A stretch of DNA of 64,000 nt from assembly GCF_014287475.1 (NCBI RefSeq), contig NZ_JACOPF010000001.1, positions 1,488,001 to 1,552,000 of the forward strand, read 5' to 3'. A program made the translations under genes and the position numbers. A model generated the notes under the pieces. That model was given only the letters and a program-made list of their open reading frames with translations. It had not been told where the DNA came from and did no database searches. Positions 34,530 to 41,862 of the stretch are shown here, piece by piece (within the stretch, counting starts at the first letter, position 1; the number at the start of each line of letters is the position of its first letter). This DNA comes from Mediterraneibacter hominis (GTDB lineage Bacteria; Bacillota; Clostridia; Lachnospirales; Lachnospiraceae).

Positions 34530-35546
34530 TTAGAATAGCTGAAATCTGTCGAATGCTATTCCGAACACACCAGCAAATCCATCCTGCTGCTCATCTTTCT
34601 CATTGTCAAACTGCCATGCATAATAAGCGCCGCCCACTGGGGCAACCCTGTATTGTGCTTTCTGGTAGCCATAATTCTCTACAATATCTGCCGGTGTCTC
34701 ATAATAGACCTCCACAGCGTCAATAGTAGCTCCATTATCCCCCGCCCAGCCATTTATAATATCATTCCAGTCACATCCCGTTACATACGGATACCACCCA
34801 CTTTCCTTACTGTGTGCCCTGTATTTTACGGTTCCTTTATTTACTCTTACTGCAATCCCTGCCACTGTTTTTCCCGGAAGCCCTGCATAGTCGGACAGAT
34901 TTTCTACAAACGGAAGGATCGTTCCGTCTGTCAGCTTCACGGCATAGGTAAATACAACCCCTGCATCTCCTTCCGATACTGAAGAAGTAGAAGACGGTAC
35001 AGACACTGTTACACCACCAGATACAGTCTGTCCTGCAATTCCCTTTGCAATCAATTCAGCAACGCCGGATGTCCCCAAACTGTTATATAAACCGACGTCA
35101 TGGCTGTTATCGCAAAATAACGTTTCCACAATCATTGCCGGCATAGCGGAAGCATTTAAGTCATGGTAACCTGTATTATATTTTCTACCTCTGTTTTGAA
35201 ATCCTTTCTTTGCAAAATTATTGCAGATATTATCTGCGATACTATTCATTGTCCCATTGCTTCCGTCATACAGCCACACCTCTGTCCCGTTTCCCGCACC
35301 TCCGGAAGCGTTCATATGAATAGTAATATATACATCACAACCATTTGAATTCGCTTTATTTGTACCTTCTGAAAGCTCACCGCTTACGCTGTACGCATCA
35401 GAATTGCAGTTGACAACTGTGTGTCCTGCCGCCTGTAGTATAGGAGCAAGAGCATTATAAATTTTCCTTACCTCTGTCTGTTCATCAAGGATTCCAACAG
35501 CCCCTTTACAATTTGGACTATGCCCGCCTCTTAAACCTATTTTCAT
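34530..35546 (-). CDS. N-acetylmuramoyl-L-alanine amidase with C-terminal repeat-like domain
   Basis: 338 residues. Amidase_3 domain (1-~175: GLRGGHSPNCKGAVGILDEQ, DVYITIHMNASGGAG, ASAMPAMIVETLFCDNSHD, with the two zinc His, a Glu and the catalytic Glu), a Ser/Thr-rich linker (~178-205) and a C-terminal domain (~210-338) with Trp/Tyr-rich segments such as KESGWYPYVTGCDWND, reminiscent of ChW-type wall-binding repeats. It is probably a secreted-by-lysis or phage-derived cell-wall hydrolase, since no signal peptide is present. Such lysins are common in gut Clostridia; no holin or other phage gene is near. Start 35546 has AAAGGAG at 9 bases. Confidence 0.83.
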   Translation of the reverse strand: MKIGLRGGHSPNCKGAVGILDEQTEVRKIYNALAPILQAAGHTVVNCNSDAYSVSGELSEGTNKANSNGCDVYITIHMNASGGAGNGTEVWLYDGSNGTMNSIADNICNNFAKKGFQNRGRKYNTGYHDLNASAMPAMIVETLFCDNSHDVGLYNSLGTSGVAELIAKGIAGQTVSGGVTVSVPSSTSSVSEGDAGVVFTYAVKLTDGTILPFVENLSDYAGLPGKTVAGIAVRVNKGTVKYRAHSKESGWYPYVTGCDWNDIINGWAGDNGATIDAVEVYYETPADIVENYGYQKAQYRVAPVGGAYYAWQFDNEKDEQQDGFAGVFGIAFDRFQLF

Positions 35547-35711
35547 ATTGAGAGCTCCTTTCTTTCCTGCCACTCTACCGCAGCAGGTAGAGGGTCCACG
35601 CCAGACACCTCTTTTTTCTCTAATTTACTATATGTTTCGTATTATTTTATGCACTGTATCAGCACATTCGTTCCTATCTTTTATAGAAAAACATTAAGAA
35701 TATATTTTAGC

Positions 35712-35756
35712 ATAAAAAAACCTTTGAAAACACTCTATAAGCATCCTCAAAGGTTT
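35712..35756 (-). terminator. Terminator of the tRNA-Leu unit
   Basis: Minus strand AAACCTTTGA (35747-35756) pairs with TCAAAGGTTT (35718-35727) and is followed by a 7-base U-run; it ends the transcript that carries tRNA-Leu. Confidence 0.8.
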
Positions 35757-35762
35757 ATTCAA

Positions 35763-35843
35763 TGCGGATAACAGGACTTGAACCTGCACGTCATAGACAC
35801 CAGATCCTAAATCTGGCGCGTCTGCCAATTCCGCCATATCCGC
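35763..35843 (-). tRNA. tRNA-Leu(TAG)
   Basis: Class II tRNA of 81 bases with long variable arm TGTCTATGACG; acceptor GCGGATA/TATCCGC, anticodon stem CCAGA/TCTGG with loop TTTAGGA. Reads CUA-family codons. It has its own promoter (35880-35908) and terminator. Confidence 0.93.
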
Positions 35844-35879
35844 ATATCAAGATAATTTTCTTTTAAAAACAGCATATTA

Positions 35880-35908
35880 ATTTTATACAATATCCGCTCA
35901 AATGTCAA
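35880..35908 (-). promoter_or_regulatory. Promoter of tRNA-Leu
   Basis: Minus strand TTGACA (35903-35908), 17-base spacer, TAAAAT (35880-35885). It lies just after the terminator of the six-tRNA unit, showing that tRNA-Leu is transcribed separately. Confidence 0.6.
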
Positions 35909-35945
35909 GACTTATAGCTGCTGTCCCTATATACAAAAAGATTAT

Positions 35946-36000
35946 ATTAAATAAAAACAGCGAAAACTCTTCGCGGTAGTTCCCACTGTTTTTATTTAAT
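35946..36000 (-). terminator. Terminator between tRNA-Lys and tRNA-Leu
   Basis: A perfect 15-bp inverted repeat, ATTAAATAAAAACAG (35946-35960) and CTGTTTTTATTTAAT (35986-36000), starting at the discriminator base of tRNA-Lys. The 3' arm contains the U-run TTTTTATTT. Confidence 0.7.
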
Positions 36001-36072
36001 GAGCGTGCGGGGATTCGAACCCCGGACAACTTGATTAAAAGTCAAGTGCTCTACCACCTGAGCTACACGCCC
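36000..36072 (-). tRNA. tRNA-Lys(TTT)
   Basis: 73 bases, acceptor GGGCGTG/CACGCTC with a G-U pair, anticodon loop CTTTTAA, discriminator A, no encoded CCA. Last tRNA of the six-gene unit. Confidence 0.93.
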
Positions 36073-36099
36073 TTATATCCATATACTATTTTCAGTAAA

Positions 36100-36171
36100 C
36101 TGGGCTAGCTGGATTCGAACCAGCGAATGCAGGAGTCAAAGTCCTGTGCCTTACCGCTTGGCGATAGCCCA
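36100..36171 (-). tRNA. tRNA-Gln(TTG)
   Basis: 72 bases, acceptor TGGGCTA/TAGCCCA beginning with U1-A72 as usual for Gln, anticodon loop CTTTGAC, discriminator G. Confidence 0.93.
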
Positions 36172-36223
36172 TTAAAGACTTGTGTCTGACACTGCATGCC
36201 AGCCTTTCTTATGCAAGAAAAAG

Positions 36224-36298
36224 GGTGGGTAGTGGGACTCGAACCCACGACATCCAGAACCACAATCTGGCGCGCTAACCAACTGCACCATACCCACC
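36224..36298 (-). tRNA. tRNA-His(GTG)
   Basis: 75 bases including G-1 opposite C73, the His identity pair; anticodon stem CCAGA/TCTGG with loop TTGTGGT. Confidence 0.93.
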
Positions 36299-36302
36299 AT
36301 AA

Positions 36303-36376
36303 CGAGCCTGGGGGGATTCGAACCCTCGACCTACGGCTTAGAAGGCCGTTGCTCTATCCAGCTGAGCTACAGACTC
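36303..36376 (-). tRNA. tRNA-Arg(TCT)
   Basis: 74 bases, acceptor GAGTCTG/CAGGCTC, anticodon stem ACGGC/GCCGT with loop CTTCTAA, discriminator G. Reads AGA codons. Confidence 0.92.
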
Positions 36377-36425
36377 TTATGAAATATCCCCTGTCTATCA
36401 GACTCCTCACATTCTACTGTGAGAA

Positions 36426-36496
36426 AGCGGGTGATGGGAATCGAACCCACGTATCCAGCTTGGAAGGCTGGTGTTCTACCATTGAACTACACCCGC
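36426..36496 (-). tRNA. tRNA-Gly(TCC)
   Basis: 71 bases, acceptor GCGGGTG/CACCCGC, anticodon stem CCAGC/GCTGG with loop CTTCCAA, discriminator T as in bacterial Gly tRNAs. Confidence 0.93.
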
Positions 36497-36503
36497 AAAT
36501 CCA

Positions 36504-36578
36504 TCGGGGTGACAGGATTCGAACCTGCGACCTCCTGGTCCCAAACCAGGCGCTCTAGCCAAGCTGAGCCACACCCCG
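36504..36578 (-). tRNA. tRNA-Pro(TGG)
   Basis: 75 bases, acceptor CGGGGTG/CACCCCG, anticodon stem CCTGG/CCAGG with loop TTTGGGA, discriminator A. First tRNA of the unit Pro-Gly-Arg-His-Gln-Lys. Confidence 0.93.
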
Positions 36579-36618
36579 ATATTGCTCGTCAACTCTGTCT
36601 TCCCGTGACGCAATAGTT

Positions 36619-36647
36619 ATTATATTATAGACAAGGGCACATGTCAA
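36619..36647 (-). promoter_or_regulatory. Promoter of the six-tRNA unit
   Basis: Minus strand TTGACA (36642-36647), 17-base spacer, TATAAT (36619-36624): a consensus sigma-A promoter 40 bases before tRNA-Pro, fitting strong constitutive expression. Confidence 0.75.
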
Positions 36648-36680
36648 CAAAATTTTTCATTTTTTTAACACATTTTTTTT

Positions 36681-36841
36681 AACAGTTCAGCCCGCGCCAT
36701 TCGTAAAACCGCACTGCGTGCTTATCGTGGCTGCCGCCACCGTTTTACTCATTGATGGGCGCTTAAGCCCATACAGATGTACGCTTGCAAAAACATGCAA
36801 GCATGTTTTATACTTCCCGCACACTGTATGGCTGAACTGTT
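36681..36841 (+). repeat. Palindromic repeat element, copy 2 (reference, full length)
   Basis: 161 bases with 12-bp terminal inverted repeats, AACAGTTCAGCC at the left and GGCTGAACTGTT at the right. Two internal short palindromes are visible (ATGGGCGCTTAAGCCCAT-like at ~36754-36772 and AAACATGCAAGCATGTTT at 36791-36808). The sequence recurs inverted at 1045-1203 and internally deleted at 17844-17895. It fills most of the 304-base gap between tRNA-Pro and the phosphodiesterase gene; no gene is apparent. Its size and ends fit a MITE or REP-like element. Confidence 0.85.
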
Positions 36842-36882
36842 ACACAATTTTGCGTTTGTGCTTCTCATCCTCATTTATATCA

Positions 36883-37365
36883 CTATTCCAGATAGCATTC
36901 CCTATATTTAATTTTCCCCTTATCATCTATTTCCATAATCATATAACTTCCTTTTCTCCCTTCCTGGCGCGGATAAGAAATACTTCCCGGATTCAATAGT
37001 GTAACTCCGTCACTTTGTTCCAGAAAAGGACGATGTGTATGTCCAAACATCACAATATCCACATTCCGCGATCTTCCTTCCTCTCTCAAACACTCTGTAT
37101 CCAATGATACATAATAATTATGTCCATGCGTAATAAATACCCTATATTTTCCAATATAGAACTCTTCTTCCTGTGGAAGCTCTGAAAAGAAATCATTGTT
37201 TCCTCTGACCATATGTTTCTCACAGTCGATAACAGCATTGATATATTCCTCACCGCCTTCCACATCACCCAGATGAATAAACATATCAAATTCTCCTGCC
37301 TCTTCCAGCGCACGGTCCAGACTCCTGTGTTTTCCATGCGTATCGCTGACAATTAATACTTTCAT
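36883..37365 (-). CDS. Metallophosphoesterase of the YfcE/MJ0936 family
   Basis: 160 residues, calcineurin-like fold with all metal motifs: VSDTHGKHRSL (DxH), HLGDVEGGEEY (GDxxG), VRGNNDFF (GNHD equivalent, as GNND), FITHGHNYYV and MFGHTHRPF (GHTH). YfcE-type proteins are Mn-dependent phosphodiesterases whose natural substrate is unresolved. Overlaps the end of rdgB by 4 bases (ATGA), so it is translated from the rdgB transcript. Confidence 0.88.
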   Translation of the reverse strand: MKVLIVSDTHGKHRSLDRALEEAGEFDMFIHLGDVEGGEEYINAVIDCEKHMVRGNNDFFSELPQEEEFYIGKYRVFITHGHNYYVSLDTECLREEGRSRNVDIVMFGHTHRPFLEQSDGVTLLNPGSISYPRQEGRKGSYMIMEIDDKGKIKYRECYLE

Positions 37366-37976
37366 AATGCTTCCTTCCCATATTTTTCTTCCAGAATTTT
37401 TCTCATAGCACGAAGTGCTATTCCCCTGTGACTGAGCTTATTTTTTAGTTCTGGGGACATTTCACCTGTTGTACACCCATATTCCGGCACGTAAAATATA
37501 GGATCATATCCAAATCCATTTTCTCCTAATATTTCGTGGGCGATTCTCCCTTCAATCGTTCCACGCACTGTCTTTGCAGTACCATCTGGGAATACAGCAG
37601 CTACAGCACAGACAAAACGTGCCGTACGTTCTTCTTCCGGAACACCTTCCAAACGATCCAGAAAAATTCTGTTCTTTACATCATAAGAAGTATCTTCTCC
37701 GGCGAACCGCGCAGAATAAATGCCTGGCGCCTTGTCCAGATAGTCAATTTCAAGTCCTGAATCATCTGCAAGAACAATATCATTCTTTAAAACTCTGGAT
37801 ACAGCCCTCGCCTTAATCTCCGCATTTTCTTCAAAGGACGTTCCATCCTCCACAATCTCAATATTTACCCCTGCTTCTTTCATCGAATAAACTGGAATCC
37901 CCAAATCTTCCAGTATCATTCGTATTTCTTTCATCTTGTCTTGGTTTCCGGTTGCAAAAACAATTCTCTTTTCCAT
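37362..37976 (-). CDS. rdgB: XTP/dITP diphosphatase (RdgB/HAM1 family)
   Basis: 204 residues. Removes non-canonical purine nucleotides (ITP, XTP) by hydrolysing them to monophosphates plus pyrophosphate, protecting DNA from deaminated bases. Motifs: FATGNQDKMKEIRMIL (substrate phosphate loop), VLADDSGLEIDYLDKAPGIY, YSARFAGEDTSYDVKNR and the C-terminal MSPELKNKLSHRGIALRAM. The order (RNA methyltransferase, rdgB, phosphodiesterase) is common in Clostridia. ATG 37976, with AAGGT just upstream. Confidence 0.94.
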   Translation of the reverse strand: MEKRIVFATGNQDKMKEIRMILEDLGIPVYSMKEAGVNIEIVEDGTSFEENAEIKARAVSRVLKNDIVLADDSGLEIDYLDKAPGIYSARFAGEDTSYDVKNRIFLDRLEGVPEEERTARFVCAVAAVFPDGTAKTVRGTIEGRIAHEILGENGFGYDPIFYVPEYGCTTGEMSPELKNKLSHRGIALRAMRKILEEKYGKEAL

Positions 37977-37988
37977 TTTTCTTACCTT

Positions 37989-39137
37989 CTATCTCTTTTG
38001 TCTGGGCGGTCTCGGACCTAAAAACTGATAATAGTATGTCTTTATCATGCCATTGTAGATTTTACGGTTTTTATCGGCTTTTCTTCCAAAATACCTCTCT
38101 GCATCTTCGTAACTCGTAATCATATATGCCGACCAACTGTCAAGCCTCGCAAATCCTTCTCCGAACTCTCTGTAGATCCCTGGGAGTGACTCTCTGTCCT
38201 CAATCCGTTCTCCATACGGAGGATTGGTAACAATAAACCCATATTTTTTCGGGTGGCTTAAATTCTTTACAGCTCTCTGCTGCAAATGAATCAGATGGGA
38301 AACCCCCGCCTCCTGCGCATTCTGCCTTGCAGCTCTAATTACGTCCTCATCAATGTCATACCCCTGAATATCTGTTTCAATATTCTCTTGTATCTGGTCG
38401 TTTGCCTCGTCCACTGCCTCATACCAGTCTTTCTTTGGTATCAGATTGTTCCACTGCTCTGCTGTAAAACTCCGATTCATACCAGGCGCTATATTTGCGG
38501 CAATCAACGCCGCTTCAATCGGAAAGGTGCCGCTTCCGCAGAAAGGATCTACTAAAATTCTATCTCTTTTCCATGGGGTTAAAAGAATCAGAGCTGCCGC
38601 CAGTGTCTCTGAGATCGGCGCTTTGGACTGTCTCTGACGGTACCCTCTTTTATGCAGCGAAGTTCCGGAGGTATCTATCCCTACTGTCACTGCATCCTTC
38701 ATCAAAAATACCCGAATCGGATAAGCAGAACCATTTTCTTCAAACCAATCCTTATGGTATTTTACCTTTAGCCGTTCTACTATCGCTTTCTTCATAATCG
38801 ACTGTATATCGGAAGGACTGAATAGTTTGCTTTTTACAGATGCCGCTTTTGTAATCCAAAATTTCCCATCCCTCGGTATGTATTCTTCCCATGCCAGTTT
38901 TTTTGTTCCTTCAAACAGTTCCTCAAACGTCTTAGCCGGAAAGCTTCCTACTTTCAGCAAAATTCGTTCTGCTGTCCGAAGAAATATATTCGCCCTGCAT
39001 ACAGCGCTTCTATCCCCATAAAATGTAATCCTGCCATCCTCTACCTGCGCTATCTCATAGCCAAGCTCTAGAATCTCTTTTTTCAGTACAGATTCCAGAC
39101 CAAAATGACAGGGGGCAATCAATTCTAATTTCTCCAT
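37989..39137 (-). CDS. THUMP domain class I RNA methyltransferase (RlmL/YpsC-like)
   Basis: 382 residues: N-terminal ferredoxin-like and THUMP region (~1-150) then a Rossmann methyltransferase domain (~160-382). S-adenosylmethionine motif DPFCGSGTFPIEAALIAANI, acidic loop YDIDEDVIRAARQNAQEAGV and catalytic motif IVTNPPYGERI (NPPY marks N2-guanine or N6-adenine methylation). It resembles E. coli RlmL N-terminal half and Bacillus YpsC, which methylate 23S rRNA guanine (m2G2445). First gene of a three-gene unit with rdgB and the phosphodiesterase (11-base gap to rdgB). GGAGG upstream of ATG 39137. Confidence 0.9.
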   Translation of the reverse strand: MEKLELIAPCHFGLESVLKKEILELGYEIAQVEDGRITFYGDRSAVCRANIFLRTAERILLKVGSFPAKTFEELFEGTKKLAWEEYIPRDGKFWITKAASVKSKLFSPSDIQSIMKKAIVERLKVKYHKDWFEENGSAYPIRVFLMKDAVTVGIDTSGTSLHKRGYRQRQSKAPISETLAAALILLTPWKRDRILVDPFCGSGTFPIEAALIAANIAPGMNRSFTAEQWNNLIPKKDWYEAVDEANDQIQENIETDIQGYDIDEDVIRAARQNAQEAGVSHLIHLQQRAVKNLSHPKKYGFIVTNPPYGERIEDRESLPGIYREFGEGFARLDSWSAYMITSYEDAERYFGRKADKNRKIYNGMIKTYYYQFLGPRPPRQKR

Positions 39138-39186
39138 GAACTCCTCCGTTCTAAAATTCGTCTGTATCCATATTACTATAAATCAA

Positions 39187-39217
39187 GGGCGTAGTAAAGT
39201 TGAACTTTCCTACGCCC
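39187..39217 (-). terminator. Terminator-like hairpin after the Asn-rich gene
   Basis: GGGCGTAG(T)AAAG with CTTT(C)CTACGCCC around TTGAA. Located 50 bases beyond the stop of the gene 39266-39451. The U-run is poor (CCCTTGATTTATAG). Confidence 0.5.
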
Positions 39218-39265
39218 CTGACAGTCTGTTTATACACCCTTATTTAGGGCAGGCATATACATTGT

Positions 39266-39451
39266 TTAGTAGTTGTCCTGTTCATCATATGCGTTCATAC
39301 TCTTGCTATTCTTGTTTTTGGAAGAGTTGCTGTTAGAGTTTTTGCCGCAGTTAGATGTCTTGTTCTTGTTCTGTTCATTTGCATAAGATGAATAAGAGCT
39401 GTTGCTTGCATTTTTGTTTGAATTGTTTGTATTGCTGTAATTCTTTGCCAT
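39266..39451 (-). CDS. Asn/Ser/Lys-rich small protein, unknown function
   Basis: 61 residues of which about two thirds are Asn, Ser or Lys, with one Cys and a C-terminal MNAYDEQDNY tail; begins MAKNYSNTNNSNKNAS. No signal peptide, no membrane helix, likely unstructured. Ribosome site AGGAGGG 8 bases upstream of ATG 39451 is strong and a hairpin follows, so it is very likely a real gene. Composition recalls gamma-type small acid-soluble spore proteins (storage proteins rich in Asn/Gln/Ala), but the usual repeats and GPR-cleavage motif are not visible, so that identity is only a guess. Not cotranscribed with the flanking RNA-methyltransferase gene. Confidence 0.65.
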   Translation of the reverse strand: MAKNYSNTNNSNKNASNSSYSSYANEQNKNKTSNCGKNSNSNSSKNKNSKSMNAYDEQDNY

Positions 39452-39640
39452 TGTGTATCCCTCCTGTTTATTTGGTACATAGTTATTGTTTGAAGATGAT
39501 ACACTTTTTATTCAGAAAATCTACAAATAAGTTACAGAATTTTTCTTTTTTTGCTTGCTTTTTCCAATTTCATATATTATACTATCTTTTGTAGGAAGGT
39601 TACTTTCTACAACCCCTTATTAATTATTTATACTCCCCTC

Positions 39641-39671
39641 AAAAGACCGATGGCTCCCCCATCGGTCTTTT
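39641..39671. terminator. Terminator of HAAS-domain gene
   Basis: AAAAGACCGATGG-CTCCCC-CCATCGGTCTTTT, U-rich on both sides, ending the gene read from 40214. Confidence 0.85.
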
Positions 39672-39719
39672 ACTTTTTCTTCTTTTCTCTCATTTATATC
39701 TCTGCAAAACAATACACTG

Positions 39720-40214
39720 TTATTCGTGTCTGTTTTTTACTATCCGTACCAGTAACAAAACCACAATAATCGGTATCAATACCGGTGCTAAAAGGCGGAT
39801 AATCCCCGTAACAAATGACACAATTACAGCGATCACCAAGACAACACAAAGTAATAGAAGCAGTTTTTTCCACCAAGTATTCAGCCCTAGTATATGAACT
39901 CTCCTCTTTTCTTCTTCATATCCTCCATTCTTCTGCTGGTCATATCTCCTGTCTGTCCTGTATTGTGTATATGCTGTGTCTTGTCCGTTTCCATAAACCG
40001 TCTCTCTGTCGGTTCCGTCACTCGCATCTATGATTGTACGCGCCAAAATCCACGGATCGCCGAGCATGGAAAGTATTTCCTCCTCACTTTTCCCTTGCCT
40101 TGTCTCTTCTGCTATATACTGTGCGTAATATTCCACATTTTCCTGTACTTCTCTATCACTTAAGCTTCCTTTTAATGCTTCTTTTAATTTGTCCAGAAAT
40201 TCGGTTCGTGTCAT
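39720..40214 (-). CDS. HAAS/DUF1700-domain membrane protein
   Basis: 164 residues: N-terminal four-helix HAAS domain (MTRTEFLDKLKEALKGSLSD, EVQENVEYYAQYIAEETRQ, SEEEILSMLGDPWILARTII), a flexible Tyr/Gln/Asp linker (~75-108) and two membrane helices (~113-160) with a short basic tail. HAAS proteins often regulate neighbouring PadR-type genes or affect membrane signalling; here none is adjacent. Start 40214 has GGAGG 5 bases upstream and fits the family N-terminus better than upstream ATGs. Monocistronic between two terminators. Confidence 0.8.
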   Translation of the reverse strand: MTRTEFLDKLKEALKGSLSDREVQENVEYYAQYIAEETRQGKSEEEILSMLGDPWILARTIIDASDGTDRETVYGNGQDTAYTQYRTDRRYDQQKNGGYEEEKRRVHILGLNTWWKKLLLLLCVVLVIAVIVSFVTGIIRLLAPVLIPIIVVLLLVRIVKNRHE

Positions 40215-40286
40215 CTGTACCTCCTGCATACTGTTATGTCCTGCTTCCAGTGTGGATTTTCTTGCATAGAGAACGAAGTTCCTATA

Positions 40287-40342
40287 CAAAAAACCTTGCA
40301 CTTAGAATAGCATACCTTATCTGCTATTTAAAGTACAAGGTT
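40287..40342 (-). terminator. Terminator of pepD
   Basis: Minus strand AACCTTGTACTT/AAGTGCAAGGTT outer stem with an inner AATAGCA/TGCTATT stem, then TTTTTT; 18 bases after the pepD stop. Confidence 0.8.
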
Positions 40343-40359
40343 CTTAAATTTTCTTAAAA

Positions 40360-41790
40360 TTATACCTCTGACAGTTCTTTCAAAAGTTCTGTCAGCCAGT
40401 TCCACATATTTGATATAGAAGTTTTGGAAACTTTTTCTTTTGTAGAATGTACATCATACAAATTCGGTCCTACGGAAATAATATCCATCCCAGGTTTCTT
40501 TCCATCCCAGTATCCACACTCCAGGCCTGCATGGATCGCCGCAAGTTCCGCTTTCCTTCCCGATAATCTTTCATATATCTCGATCGCTTTTTCACGCAAC
40601 GGCGATTCTGCCCTGTATTGCCATCCTGGATAGTCACTCTCAAAAATACACTCGTCACAAAACGCTTCTGCAATGATCTGAATTTTGTCTCTCAAAAAGT
40701 ATTTCTGTGACTCAACAGAGCTTCTCATCGACATAAGCAATGTCATCTTTCCGTTTTCTGTTGTCAGCGCTCCCATGCTCATAGATGTCTCAATTAATCC
40801 CTCTATTGCAAAGGAATACCCTGCTACACCGTATGGAAGCAGCATAAGGCTTTTTGTAATGCCTGTCTGATACTTTTCTGTATACACCATTGCATTTTTT
40901 ACCGGCAGCCCTTCCGTTATTTCCAGCGAAATATGATCTGTATACTGCAGCTCCTTACGGAAAATTTCTTCTGTATCACGGATGATGTTCACCACTTTCT
41001 CTTTTTCTTCCGGCTTTACACAAAAACAAGCCTTTCCCGTATTCGCGATCGCATTTGCTTTGCCCTCTACTTCCATGTCGCAGATTCTTGCCTTGGTATC
41101 CTTCAAAGCGTAACATAGCCTGCCTAAAAGCACAATCGAATTTCCCAGTCCTTTTCCGATATTGATGCCGGAGTGACCGCCTGCAAGCTCTCTTACATTT
41201 ACAGTTACAGGGACGCTCTCCTCCTCCCATACCTCCTTTTCCAGATTCCAGATCATACGGCAGCGCAGCCCGCCTGCACAGCTTGTATAGAAAACCCCTT
41301 CCTCCTCCGAATCCAAATTAATAAAACGTGTTCCCTTCAAGGAAGAAATATCCAGCTTATCTGCCCCGATCAGTCCCGTCTCCTCCTGTACAGTAAAGAT
41401 GACTTCCAAATCTGGATGCTTTAAGTCTTTACTGTCTAAAATTGCTAAACAGTATGCCACAGCAATTCCATTATCTGCCCCCAGAGATGTTCCATCTGCA
41501 AAATAATATTCCTCATCTTCTTTTACTTCGATTCCGTCCTCATAACGGTGGCTGCTTCCTTCTTCCTTTACATACACCATATCAAGATGTCCCTGCAGTA
41601 TCACTGGTTTAGCCCCTTTTACGGTGCCTGGTTTCCGGATAATGATATTGTTTATCTCATCTCTGTGCACCTCCAAACCGCGTTCCCTGGCAAATCCGAC
41701 TATATAGTCTGCAATCGCCCCTTCATCTGCCGAAGCTCTTGGTATAGAACATACCTTTTTAAAATATGAAATTACATTCTCTACGTTCAT
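40360..41790 (-). CDS. pepD: Aminoacyl-histidine dipeptidase (M20C family)
   Basis: 476 residues, full length. Zinc exopeptidase that cleaves dipeptides such as Xaa-His in the cytoplasm. Motifs: VILQGHLDMVYVKEE (metal His and Asp), SLGADNGIAVAYCLAIL (bridging Asp), IFTVQEETGLIGADKLD (catalytic Glu), DSEEEGVFYTSCAGG and AIHAGLECGYWDGKKPGMDI (C-terminal His). It lies directly upstream (transcriptionally downstream) of the OPT transporter gene, so imported oligopeptides and dipeptide hydrolysis may be linked. The 72-base gap to the OPT gene carries no terminator, which supports an operon. Confidence 0.93.
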   Translation of the reverse strand: MNVENVISYFKKVCSIPRASADEGAIADYIVGFARERGLEVHRDEINNIIIRKPGTVKGAKPVILQGHLDMVYVKEEGSSHRYEDGIEVKEDEEYYFADGTSLGADNGIAVAYCLAILDSKDLKHPDLEVIFTVQEETGLIGADKLDISSLKGTRFINLDSEEEGVFYTSCAGGLRCRMIWNLEKEVWEEESVPVTVNVRELAGGHSGINIGKGLGNSIVLLGRLCYALKDTKARICDMEVEGKANAIANTGKACFCVKPEEKEKVVNIIRDTEEIFRKELQYTDHISLEITEGLPVKNAMVYTEKYQTGITKSLMLLPYGVAGYSFAIEGLIETSMSMGALTTENGKMTLLMSMRSSVESQKYFLRDKIQIIAEAFCDECIFESDYPGWQYRAESPLREKAIEIYERLSGRKAELAAIHAGLECGYWDGKKPGMDIISVGPNLYDVHSTKEKVSKTSISNMWNWLTELLKELSEV

Positions 41791-41862
41791 GCCTTTTCCT
41801 TTCCTGTACTCTTATTTTATTCCAATTTAATCCATCTCCAAGCGGCCGGTTAATAAAGCAGA

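Noticed and set aside
34530..35546. Prophage remnant around the second amidase
   Set aside because: No holin, tail or integrase genes flank it; one lysin-like gene alone is not evidence of a prophage.
36196..36616. Long reading frame across the tRNA block with GLEPTTSRTT and GNRTHVSSLE-like text
   Set aside because: It is antisense read-through of tRNA sequences, a well-known source of false proteins; all bases are explained by the tRNAs.
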